Positions 1-6,364 of a DNA stretch of 6,629 nt are shown here, in pieces; the stretch's first letter is position 1, and each line of letters opens with the position of its first letter. The notes beneath the pieces are model-generated. The model worked only from the letters and a program-made list of their open reading frames with translations. It ran no database searches and was not told the DNA's origin. The stretch comes from Treponema sp. (GTDB taxonomy: Bacteria > Spirochaetota > Spirochaetia > Treponematales > Treponemataceae), in contig JAILNT010000197.1 of NCBI GenBank assembly GCA_024691265.1, forward strand, positions 1-6,629, written 5' to 3'. A program made the position numbers and the translations under genes.

Positions 1-1
1 T

Positions 2-454
2 GCAGCAGAAGAAATGGCTCAAAGCATTCTTATTCAAATTTTTGCTCTTTTGGCAAGAGAAGCTCGCAGTACAGAAGATGCAGAAAAAAGACTTGCAAGA
101 TTAATAATTCCCAATGATAGTATGAATCCCACTATCTCACAAATAATAGATTATCTTAATATCCATTACTGCGAAAATATTTCTCTTAATAGCATTGCAA
201 AAAAATTTGGAATAACAGAAAGCCATCTAAGCAGAATTTTTAAAAACGCCAGCCATTTTACTTTTGTTGAATATATAAACAGCTTAAGAATAACAAGATG
301 CTGCCAGATATTAACAGAATCAAATAAAACAATGTTGGAAATTTCTGAATTATGTGGCTTTGGTAGTATCACTCAATTCGGAAGATGTTTTAAAAAATAT
401 ACTGGAAAAGCACCTCTAAAATACAAAAAAGAGGCTTTATCAAAATTAAAATAA
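2..454 (+). CDS. AraC-family transcriptional regulator, C-terminal part (5' truncated by window)
   Basis: The frame is open to the left edge (about 150 codons visible), so the real start lies outside the window; the ATG at 14 is internal. What remains is a short helical linker followed by a complete AraC/XylS-type DNA-binding domain of about 100 residues. Counting from the Met at 14, the first helix-turn-helix is near residues 57-78 (SLNSIAKKFGITESHLSRIF) and the second near 106-127 (MLEISELCGFGSITQFGRCF). The characteristic FKKYTGKAPLKYKK ending follows, so the 3' end is intact. Family members are usually about 250-300 residues, with an N-terminal sensor domain such as a cupin; that half is not visible, so the ligand cannot be predicted. 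A link to galK, about 300 bp downstream, is possible but unsupported, because a tRNA and a terminator lie between them. Confidence 0.93.
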   Translation, partial: AAEEMAQSILIQIFALLAREARSTEDAEKRLARLIIPNDSMNPTISQIIDYLNIHYCENISLNSIAKKFGITESHLSRIFKNASHFTFVEYINSLRITRCCQILTESNKTMLEISELCGFGSITQFGRCFKKYTGKAPLKYKKEALSKLK

Positions 455-503
455 AAAAATTAAAAAAAAAGTGAAAAAAAGTTATTTTTTTTATTTTTAG
501 TGA

Positions 504-532
504 TTGACAAAATATTTTGTCGGGTGTATATT
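504..532 (+). promoter_or_regulatory. Sigma70-type promoter of tRNA-Lys
   Basis: A perfect -35 box TTGACA (504-509) is followed by a 17-nt spacer and a -10 box TATATT (527-532), one mismatch from consensus. The A/T tracts at 455-500 could act as an UP element. Transcription would start near 539-540, giving a leader of about 47 nt before the tRNA at 587. Confidence 0.8.
506..521. promoter_or_regulatory. Perfect 16-bp palindrome in the tRNA promoter (candidate operator)
   Basis: GACAAAATATTTTGTC equals its own reverse complement over all 16 bases. It starts inside the -35 box and fills most of the spacer, a position where a bound dimeric protein would block RNA polymerase. No recognised regulator consensus is matched. 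The palindrome is A/T-dominated, so chance is a real alternative. Confidence 0.4.
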
Positions 533-536
533 AATG

Positions 537-565
537 AAGCATTCAGCAAACAACACTGATTGCTT
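537..565 (+). other. Hairpin in the tRNA-Lys 5' leader
   Basis: AAGCATTCAG (537-546) pairs with CTGATTGCTT (556-565) over 10 positions with a single T-T mismatch, leaving a 9-nt loop. It begins almost at the predicted transcription start. A second, weaker pairing (AGCTT 566-570 with AAGCT 581-585) abuts the tRNA. These elements could guide or protect the precursor before RNase P cleavage; that role is inference. Confidence 0.4.
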
Positions 566-586
566 AGCTTACTAAAAAAAAAGCTT

Positions 587-659
587 GGGCTATTAGCTCA
601 GTAGGTAGAGCAACGCCCTTTTAAGGCGTGGGTCTGCAGTTCGAATCTGCAATAGCTCA
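587..659 (+). tRNA. tRNA-Lys (anticodon TTT)
   Basis: The 73-nt sequence folds as a standard cloverleaf. The acceptor stem GGGCTAT pairs with ATAGCTC, with one G-T wobble. T8 and A9 are followed by D-stem GCTC/GAGC, and anticodon stem ACGCC/GGCGT carries loop CTTTTAA. The anticodon TTT is at 620-622 (lysine, reading AAA and AAG). The variable loop has five bases, and T-stem TGCAG/CTGCA carries loop TTCGAAT. The discriminator base is A at 659. The next bases are ATA, so the 3' CCA is not encoded and must be added by a nucleotidyltransferase. It appears to be a single-tRNA transcript with its own promoter and terminator. Confidence 0.97.
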
Positions 660-663
660 ATAC

Positions 664-696
664 AAAAGGAACTCTAAATAGAGTTCCTTTTTTTTT
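664..696 (+). terminator. Rho-independent terminator after tRNA-Lys
   Basis: AAAAGGAACTCT (664-675) pairs perfectly with AGAGTTCCTTTT (680-691) around the loop AAAT, and the T-run continues to 696. It lies 5 nt after the tRNA and isolates it from galK, which needs its own promoter. Confidence 0.93.
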
Positions 697-719
697 ACTC
701 TCAAAACATTTTATTTTTC

Positions 720-748
720 TTGCCGACTAAAATAAGCGGGTATATAAT
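720..748 (+). promoter_or_regulatory. Promoter of galK, placing the start of transcription at the ATG
   Basis: A -35 box TTGCCG (720-725), a 17-nt spacer and a perfect -10 box TATAAT (743-748) are present. Only 8 nt separate the -10 box from the galK ATG, so the expected transcription start (about 755-757) coincides with the start codon. No Shine-Dalgarno sequence is present in that gap. Confidence 0.7.
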
Positions 749-756
749 CTGCTATT

Positions 757-1959
757 ATGGAACAAAGTCTAACCTCAAAAGAATTCACAGCAAAAGAATT
801 ATTAGAAGCATTTTATGAACAATATGGTGGAGATAAATCTAAAATATCTATCTATTCAGCTCCAGCTCGTATAAACATTATAGGAGAACATATCGATTAT
901 AACGGAGGAAAAGTTTTTCCTGCTGCTATAGATAGATATCTATATATTGCTATTCGAAAAAGAAACGATGATAAAATCACATATAATGATTTACGTTTTC
1001 TAGGAAAATTTGAATTTAGCATAAATGACGATTTTTCATACAAAAAAGAAAATGACTATGCAAATTATCTAAATGGTATACTTTCTATATTAAAAAGAAG
1101 AGGAAATAAGCTAGACACAGGCTTTGATGCACTTATTTGCTCAAATATACCTGCTGGAGGAGGTATTTCATCTTCAAGTGCTCTTGAATGTGGTTTTGCC
1201 TATGCTATAAATGAACAATACGGCTTCAATATAAGTCGAATTGATATAGCAAAAATTGGACAGCAAAGTGAGCATGAATTTATGAATGTTCAATGCGGAA
1301 TAATGGATCAATTCATAATAGCAACAGGAAAAGAAAATACAGCAGAGCTTCTAGATTGTGCCTCCTTAGCTTATGAATACGTTCCTTTAGAACTAGGCGA
1401 CTATAGATTTGTTGTTATGAATACAAATAAAAAAAGAAAGCTTTCTGACAGCAAATACAATGAAAGACTTGGAGAATGTCAAAAGGGATTAAAGATTCTT
1501 CAAGATGCAGGTTGCAACATAAAAAATCTGTGTGAACTTTCTGAAAAGCAATTCGAAGAAATTAAGAATAAAATTACAGACCCTGTAATACAGAAAAGAG
1601 TAAAACATGTCGTTTCAGAAAACGAAAGAGTAAAGCTTGCTGTAAAAGCTCTAAAAGAAGGAAATCTTCAAAAACTAGGACAGCTACTTGTAGCTTCCCA
1701 TGTTTCTCTGAAAAATGACTATGAAGTATCTGGAATAGAACTTGATACTCTAGCAGAAGTTGCATCTCTACAAGACGGTTGTCTTGGTGCAAGAATGACA
1801 GGAGCAGGTTTTGGTGGCTGTGCAATAGCCTTAGTACATAAAGATTCTGTACCGGCCTTTGTAGACACGGTACAAGAATTCTATGTAAAGAAAATAGGTT
1901 ATAAAGCAGGATTCTTCTCTTGCTCTAGTGGGAATGGAGTTGCATATCTTGATGTGTAA
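757..1959 (+). CDS. galK: Galactokinase (EC 2.7.1.6)
   Basis: This cytoplasmic GHMP-family kinase phosphorylates galactose at C1 with ATP, the entry step of the Leloir pathway. All three family motifs are visible in 400 residues, the usual length. The galactokinase signature ARINIIGEHIDYNGG is at 37-51, with Arg38 and the sugar-binding Glu44, His45 and Asp47. The phosphate-binding loop PAGGGISSSSALE is at 132-144, with the catalytic-base Asp184 in CGIMDQF. The C-terminal glycine motif GARMTGAGFGGC is at 344-355. The ATG at 757 is the only reasonable start, because an in-frame stop lies 12 nt upstream and no other Met occurs before the signature. There is no ribosome-binding site, and the transcript is probably leaderless. 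The last 61 bp overlap the convergent permease gene. galT and galE are not in the window. Confidence 0.95.
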   Translation: MEQSLTSKEFTAKELLEAFYEQYGGDKSKISIYSAPARINIIGEHIDYNGGKVFPAAIDRYLYIAIRKRNDDKITYNDLRFLGKFEFSINDDFSYKKENDYANYLNGILSILKRRGNKLDTGFDALICSNIPAGGGISSSSALECGFAYAINEQYGFNISRIDIAKIGQQSEHEFMNVQCGIMDQFIIATGKENTAELLDCASLAYEYVPLELGDYRFVVMNTNKKRKLSDSKYNERLGECQKGLKILQDAGCNIKNLCELSEKQFEEIKNKITDPVIQKRVKHVVSENERVKLAVKALKEGNLQKLGQLLVASHVSLKNDYEVSGIELDTLAEVASLQDGCLGARMTGAGFGGCAIALVHKDSVPAFVDTVQEFYVKKIGYKAGFFSCSSGNGVAYLDV

Positions 1960-2948
1960 GTTTTAGAACTACAAAAATCAAGGAATATAGCAATTCCAAT
2001 TAAAGCAGCCTGGACTATAATCTGTAGTCCGGCTGGAACTCCCACAAAATCAAGTGCATAAAGTAAAGCTTCTACAATAAATATTCCTATAATTGCATTA
2101 AATACATTACCCTTTCCACCAAATACAGATACAGAGCCCACAATAACACCTGTTATAACAGGAAACATAGAAAAATCATAAAAGCCAGCAGTAACACAAT
2201 TTTCTCGTGAACTTTCAATACAACCTGCCAAAGAATATAAAAGCATTGCAATAGCATAAACTGCAAATAATTTTATAAAAAGACAAGTTCTATTACAGGC
2301 TTTTAGATTTTGTATTCCATTATAATAATGTCCGGCTGGTAAATAATTCAAAAACACAAAAATTAATATTGCAATAACAATTAAAATTACAAACATAGTA
2401 GGCACAGAGTGGAATAAATCTTTACCTATAAAGCTTGCTCCAAGAGCAGTAAAGCCAGGTGTAAAAGTAGAAAGAACTCTGCTACCACCTTCAGGAAGCG
2501 ACAAGTAATAAGATGTAACACCTGATGCTATACTACCTATAACTAATCCATTAAGGTAAGATGGAAGTCTGCAATATACTAAAAGAAATGTACTAACAGC
2601 ACCAAAAATAACGCTTATTCCCAATATAATTAATAAAATAATCCATAATGGAAAGCCGTCTGATGTTTGATACATTCTTCCAAAAACATCACCATTCTGT
2701 GCAAAAGATGCGGCAACAACTCCAGCAAAACCTGCTACGGAAGAAAATGAAAAATCAGGTATACCATTTATAAGGCATAATGAAAAACCACAACCCAAGA
2801 TTGCAAGAGGTGATGCTATCATAATTATATTGCGGATATTACGGGCTGTTAAAAACCCCTTATCAACAACCGCAATTATAATAATAGACAGCAACACTGC
2901 TACCTCGAGTCCATAACGTAAAAAAAACTCTTTTAACTTTAGACTCAT
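1899..2948 (-). CDS. ABC transporter permease, RbsC/MglC (BPD_transp_2) family, divergent
   Basis: This is an integral inner-membrane protein of 349 residues with about nine or ten hydrophobic segments (near 13-29, 38-60, 68-84, 100-126, 131-150, 182-203, 222-242, 260-278, 282-302 and 306-325). The C-terminal half matches the sugar and nucleoside permease family: VFGGKGNVFNAIIGIFIVEA (275-294), then FVGVPAGLQIIVQAALIG and IFLDF. The usual GGIDLSVGS motif is replaced by NGIPDFSFSS (61-70). The cytoplasmic loop normally like AIGGNxxAARxSGI is reduced to YNGIQNLKACNRT. No ATPase or binding-protein gene is nearby, so the substrate is unknown; galactose is a guess from the neighbouring galK. The ATG at 2948 is preferred over an in-frame TTG at 2966, two bases after argD; neither has a clear ribosome-binding site. 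It is probably co-transcribed with argJBD. The hydrophilic tail (about 330-349) is encoded opposite the galK 3' end. Confidence 0.82.
   Translation of the reverse strand: MSLKLKEFFLRYGLEVAVLLSIIIIAVVDKGFLTARNIRNIIMIASPLAILGCGFSLCLINGIPDFSFSSVAGFAGVVAASFAQNGDVFGRMYQTSDGFPLWIILLIILGISVIFGAVSTFLLVYCRLPSYLNGLVIGSIASGVTSYYLSLPEGGSRVLSTFTPGFTALGASFIGKDLFHSVPTMFVILIVIAILIFVFLNYLPAGHYYNGIQNLKACNRTCLFIKLFAVYAIAMLLYSLAGCIESSRENCVTAGFYDFSMFPVITGVIVGSVSVFGGKGNVFNAIIGIFIVEALLYALDFVGVPAGLQIIVQAALIGIAIFLDFCSSKTYTSRYATPFPLEQEKNPAL
2006..2035. other. Strong hairpin inside the permease gene, just past galK
   Basis: CAGCC (2006-2010) and GGACTA (2012-2017) pair with TAGTCC (2025-2030) and GGCTG (2031-2035). 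This gives 11 base pairs with one bulged T (2011) and a 7-nt loop, notably GC-rich for this region. It starts 46 nt after the galK stop. On the plus strand no T-run follows; on the minus strand only CTTTAATT follows. It is therefore at best a weak terminator or a 3'-end stabiliser, and it is also permease coding sequence. Confidence 0.4.
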
Positions 2949-2968
2949 GGTTAAATATTTTAACAATT

Positions 2969-4141
2969 CTAACGACAGTTCTCAAGCACAGACTTTAAAA
3001 TAGCAAGTCCTTCATCAATCTCTTCATCACTGATATTCAAAGGAGGTACTATACGTAAAGTATTTGCTCCTGCAGTCGATGTACAAAGACCTGCATCAAG
3101 CAATTTCTTTTCCACATCAACAGCTTTCACAGGGAGAACGATATCAGCACCAATCATAAGTCCTCTTTGTCTTACAGCACTTACAACGGGACTTTTCCAA
3201 GAAAGGATAGCATCTCTTATTTTCTCACCCTTACTAACAACATTTTCAAGGAAACCTTTTGTCTGTAATGTTTCAAGAACAACCTCTGCTGCAGCACAAG
3301 CCAAAGGATTGCCACCAAAAGTAGACTGATGGTCACCGGCTGCAAATACACCATTTGCTTTACCGCGGAAAAGACAAGCTCCCATAGGGACACCGCCAGC
3401 AATACCTTTTGCTAAAGTTACAACATCTGGATTAAAACCAAGCTGTTCACTTGCAAGAATAGTACCCGTACGTCCCATTCCTGTTTGAACTTCATCAGCC
3501 ATAACAATGGCACCAGCTTTTCTTGCAGCATCAGCCGCAGCCTTAGCCCACTCTGAATCAACAAGATTAACTCCACCTTCACCTTGAATACACTCAATCA
3601 AAAGTGCAGCTGTTGTATCATCAAAAGCAGTCTTAATAGCATTCCAATCATTAGCCTTTATAGTTTTAAAATCTGCTAAATAAGGAGCAAAACAATCAGG
3701 ATGAAATTTACTCTGCCCGGTTGCAGTAAGAGTTGCAATAGTACGTCCATGAAAAGACTGTTCAAGAGTATAGATTACACGGCGTTTTTCACCACCATTT
3801 AAATATCCATATTTTCTTGCAAGTTTTATTGCAGCTTCATTTGCTTCTGCACCACTATTTCCAAAGAAAACACCTTCAAAAGATGTAGCCTTCAGAAGAT
3901 TATCAGCATACTTTACCCCAATATCGCTAACAAAGTAATTACAAATATGAATCTGTTTTGCAGCCTGCTCCTGAATTGCTTTTACAAGAGGTTCATAAGC
4001 ATAACCTAAACTATTTACAGCAATTCCTGCAAGAAAATCTATATATTTTTTTCCATTGATATCATATAGCGTAGCTCCCTTTCCGTGAGAAAAAGTCACA
4101 TCAAAAGAGCCATAATTATTTACAACTGTCTTACTAGCCAT
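2969..4141 (-). CDS. argD: Acetylornithine aminotransferase (EC 2.6.1.11)
   Basis: This cytoplasmic class-III PLP-dependent aminotransferase makes N-acetylornithine from N-acetylglutamate semialdehyde and glutamate. Its 390 residues are the normal family length. Motifs in order are FFGNSGAEANEAAIKLARK (92-110, PLP phosphate binding), SFHGRT (129-134, Phe130-His131 stacking on the cofactor), ADEVQTGMGRTG (215-226, Asp216 to the pyridine nitrogen), LAKGIAGGVPMGA (243-255, Lys245 forming the Schiff base), STFGGNPLACAAA (273-285) and LRIVPPLNIS near the end. The family's LGHxHP segment reads LGYAYEP here (46-51). The start is ATG 4141, with GGAGA (4147-4151) five bases before it, 34 nt after argB. 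Related ornithine or succinyl-DAP aminotransferases share the fold, but the argJ-argB context favours argD; a second role in lysine synthesis is possible. Confidence 0.94.
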   Translation of the reverse strand: MASKTVVNNYGSFDVTFSHGKGATLYDINGKKYIDFLAGIAVNSLGYAYEPLVKAIQEQAAKQIHICNYFVSDIGVKYADNLLKATSFEGVFFGNSGAEANEAAIKLARKYGYLNGGEKRRVIYTLEQSFHGRTIATLTATGQSKFHPDCFAPYLADFKTIKANDWNAIKTAFDDTTAALLIECIQGEGGVNLVDSEWAKAAADAARKAGAIVMADEVQTGMGRTGTILASEQLGFNPDVVTLAKGIAGGVPMGACLFRGKANGVFAAGDHQSTFGGNPLACAAAEVVLETLQTKGFLENVVSKGEKIRDAILSWKSPVVSAVRQRGLMIGADIVLPVKAVDVEKKLLDAGLCTSTAGANTLRIVPPLNISDEEIDEGLAILKSVLENCR

Positions 4142-4146
4142 TCAAA

Positions 4147-4151
4147 TCTCC
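4147..4151 (-). promoter_or_regulatory. Ribosome-binding site of argD
   Basis: The minus strand reads GGAGA with five bases before the ATG at 4141. It lies in the 34-nt gap after argB and lets argD be translated independently within the operon. Confidence 0.8.
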
Positions 4152-4175
4152 AAAATCAAATCTATGATACAAAAA

Positions 4176-5087
4176 TTAATAAATCATTGTACCAACACCA
4201 CGGTCACTAAACATCTCAATAAGCAAAGAATGAGGAACACGTCCATCTATAATATGGGTACGAGGAACTCCCCCTTTTCTTGCCATTACACAACACTCGA
4301 TTTTAGGAATCATACCACCGGCAATAATTCCCTCTTTTTCATACTTTTCAACTTCAGAAAGTTTAATGCGTTGAATAAGAGATGTCGGGTCATTCACATC
4401 TTTTAAAACACCAGGAACATTTGTAAGTTGAACAAATTTCTCAGCACCAAGAGCAATAGCTATTTTTGCAGCAGCAGTATCGGCATTAATATTATAGCGT
4501 GCCATATCACCGTCTTCGCCTAATGCAACTGTAGATACAACTGGTATAAAGCCTTGAGAAATAAGAGATTCAATGATTTCAGGATGAACTTCCGTAACTT
4601 CTCCAACAAAACCTAAATCTTCACCAGGCTTCTTTTTAGCTCTCAAAAGACCACTATCAACACCAGAAAGACCTACAGCCTTACCGCCTTCCTGAAGAAG
4701 AAGACCTACGATATCTTTATTCAACTTTCCAGTTAAAACCATCTGAACAATTTCCATTGTTTCAGCATCTGTATATCTAAGGCCATTTACAAATTTGCTT
4801 TCTTTTCCCACACGTTCAAGCATATGGTTAATTTCCGGTCCGCCACCATGTACAAGAACTACATGAACACCAATAGTATTCAAAAGAACAATATCTTCCA
4901 TAACAGCGGCTTTTAGTTGTTCATTAAGCATAGCATTTCCACCATACTTTACAACAACAACCTTATTTACCCACTGCTTGAAATAAGGCAAAGCCTGAAC
5001 TAATACATCACTCCAATGCTCATTATCTAAACGAGGGTCTGTAGTTGCCTCTAATTTTTCTGCAACAACTTTATCCATATCGCTCAT
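4176..5087 (-). CDS. argB: Acetylglutamate kinase (EC 2.7.2.8), probably arginine-sensitive type
   Basis: This cytoplasmic amino-acid-kinase-family enzyme phosphorylates N-acetylglutamate, the second step of arginine synthesis. It has 303 residues. Visible motifs are VVKYGGNAM (45-53, Lys47 and the glycines holding ATP phosphates), VHGGGPEIN (79-87, substrate loop), FVNGLRYTDAETM (99-111, Arg104), YNINADTAAAKIA (198-210, with Asp203), and GGMIPK (257-262, Lys262 at the active site). About 40 residues precede the first strand. Arginine-insensitive enzymes such as E. coli NAGK (about 258 residues) lack this N-terminal helix, and arginine-inhibited hexameric ones carry it, so feedback inhibition is inferred. 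The start ATG 5087 overlaps the argJ stop in ATGA and has GGAGA (5097-5101) nine bases upstream, suggesting translational coupling. Confidence 0.96.
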   Translation of the reverse strand: MSDMDKVVAEKLEATTDPRLDNEHWSDVLVQALPYFKQWVNKVVVVKYGGNAMLNEQLKAAVMEDIVLLNTIGVHVVLVHGGGPEINHMLERVGKESKFVNGLRYTDAETMEIVQMVLTGKLNKDIVGLLLQEGGKAVGLSGVDSGLLRAKKKPGEDLGFVGEVTEVHPEIIESLISQGFIPVVSTVALGEDGDMARYNINADTAAAKIAIALGAEKFVQLTNVPGVLKDVNDPTSLIQRIKLSEVEKYEKEGIIAGGMIPKIECCVMARKGGVPRTHIIDGRVPHSLLIEMFSDRGVGTMIY

Positions 5088-6355
5088 GACCTATAATCTC
5101 CATTAATCTTTACATAATCATAAGTGAGGTCACAACCCCATGCTGTACCAGAAGCTTTCCCATCTTCCAAAATAACATTTATAGAAACAGCATCTTCACT
5201 TAATATTTCTTTTGCAAGTCCTTCATCAAAATCAAGAGGTGTTCCATGGTCAAAAACTTCTATAGACTTTTTATTTCCCTGAGCTTCACCTATAGCATCA
5301 GTAGCTCCAGGTCTCTGCTCTCCATGAACACTTTCAAAATAAACGCTGCACTTTTCAGGAGTAAAATATTCACCACTATAACCTAAAGCACAAAGTATTC
5401 TTCCCCAGTTTGCATCTTTTCCAAAGAAAGCAGCCTTTACAAGATTTGAAGAAATAACAGATTTAGCTAAAGCTCTAGCAGTAGGAACATCAACCGCACC
5501 TGTTACATTACAGGTAACAAGACGGCTTGCTCCTTCTCCATCACCTGCAATCTTACGAGCCATTTGAGTATTCAAGCAGTTCAAAGCTTCAAGGAAAGCA
5601 TCAAAATCAGCTCCCTCAGACTTTATTTCAGCATTTCCTGCCATACCATTTGCAAGAATTGTAAGAGTATCATTTGTACTTGTATCTCCATCAATAGAAA
5701 CACAGTTATAAGTTCCTGCAACAGAAGAACGAAGAGCCTTCTCTAGCATTTCAGCAGAAATTGCACAATCTGTAGTGATAAAGCCAAGCATAGTACCAAG
5801 ATTTATATGAATCATGCCACTACCTTTTGCCATTGTTCCAAATCTTACAGTTTTGCCGCCTATTATTGTTTCTACTGCACACTCCTTAAAATGTGTATCA
5901 GTAGTCATAATAGCAACTCTAGCCTGTTCATGACCTTCTTTAGAAAGTCCTTTAACAAGAGAAGCTATATTTGCTTCTATTTTTTCAACAGGAAGCTGCT
6001 GACCTATAACACCTGTAGAACATACAATTACATCATCTGCATTTATATTAAGCTCTTTTGCTGTGCATTCAGCCTGACGCAAAGCAGCCTTTGCTCCCTG
6101 AAGCCCTGTACAAGCATTTGCAATACCACTATTTGCTATAACAGCCTGAGCTTTTCCGTTTTCTATATGTTTTCTTGTTAATTTTACACTTTCAGCCTGA
6201 ACTCTATTTTTTGTAAAAACACCGGCTACAGAACAAATCTTTTCTGAAAAAATCAACGCAGTATCATTTTTTGTACGTCCTGCCTTAATTCCACACAACA
6301 TGCCATTGGCAGTAAAACCTATTGGGGCAGTAACGCCTCCTTCAATAAACTGCAT
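5084..6355 (-). CDS. argJ: Glutamate N-acetyltransferase / ornithine acetyltransferase (EC 2.3.1.35, 2.3.1.1)
   Basis: ArgJ moves the acetyl group from N-acetylornithine to glutamate; bifunctional forms also use acetyl-CoA. It is a self-cleaving Ntn-fold enzyme that yields alpha and beta chains. From ATG 6355 it has 423 residues and opens with the typical IEGGVTAPIGF. Visible landmarks are NSGIANACTG (75-84), the oxyanion-hole STGVIG (113-118), AKGSGMIHINLGTMLGFITT (176-195) with nucleophile Thr188, SIDGDTSTND (220-229), AFFGKDANWGRI (309-320) and the C-terminal INGDYRS. Two positions differ from the common motif: Ile78 where NSGNANA has Asn, and Gly187 rather than Ala before the cleavage Thr. 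ATG 6355 is preferred over an upstream TTG at 6370 because GGAG lies nine bases before it and the family N-terminus matches. It is first in the operon. Whether it is bifunctional cannot be read from sequence. Confidence 0.95.
   Translation of the reverse strand: MQFIEGGVTAPIGFTANGMLCGIKAGRTKNDTALIFSEKICSVAGVFTKNRVQAESVKLTRKHIENGKAQAVIANSGIANACTGLQGAKAALRQAECTAKELNINADDVIVCSTGVIGQQLPVEKIEANIASLVKGLSKEGHEQARVAIMTTDTHFKECAVETIIGGKTVRFGTMAKGSGMIHINLGTMLGFITTDCAISAEMLEKALRSSVAGTYNCVSIDGDTSTNDTLTILANGMAGNAEIKSEGADFDAFLEALNCLNTQMARKIAGDGEGASRLVTCNVTGAVDVPTARALAKSVISSNLVKAAFFGKDANWGRILCALGYSGEYFTPEKCSVYFESVHGEQRPGATDAIGEAQGNKKSIEVFDHGTPLDFDEGLAKEILSEDAVSINVILEDGKASGTAWGCDLTYDYVKINGDYRS
5097..5101 (-). 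promoter_or_regulatory. Ribosome-binding site of argB, inside argJ
   Basis: The minus strand reads GGAGA nine bases before the argB ATG at 5087, within the last codons of argJ. Together with the ATGA overlap, it supports the ATG at 5087 rather than the Met three codons later. Confidence 0.75.
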
Positions 6356-6364
6356 ACGTATACA

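Noticed and set aside
474..498. A-run/T-run hairpin after the AraC-family gene (terminator candidate)
   Set aside because: The stem would be only A-U pairs (seven A, GTTA loop, T-run). It is too weak to call an intrinsic terminator, and the tracts may equally serve as an UP element for the tRNA promoter.
723..739. CCG...CGG imperfect dyad between the galK -35 and -10 boxes
   Set aside because: Only five of eight base pairs match and no known operator is resembled, so it is too weak to report as a site.
1574..1825. 83-codon minus-strand frame inside galK
   Set aside because: It is a shadow of the galK motif 3 region, rich in Leu/His/Gln, with no family signature.
2949..2966. TTG at 2966 as the permease start, with a GTTAAA/TTTAAC inverted repeat (2950-2964) just before the ATG
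   Set aside because: ATG 2948 is preferred by codon type and the first membrane segment is unaffected. The A/T-only repeat is weak. The TTG, two bases after the argD stop, cannot be fully excluded if translation is coupled.
4164..4406. 80-codon open frame on the plus strand opposite the argB 3' end
   Set aside because: It is antisense to argB coding sequence and has low-complexity composition with no recognisable motif.
5807..6181. 124-codon open frame on the plus strand opposite argJ
   Set aside because: It lies entirely antisense to a clear argJ. Its Cys/Ser/Phe/Tyr-rich composition is what AT-rich coding DNA gives on the complementary strand, and no family resemblance is visible.
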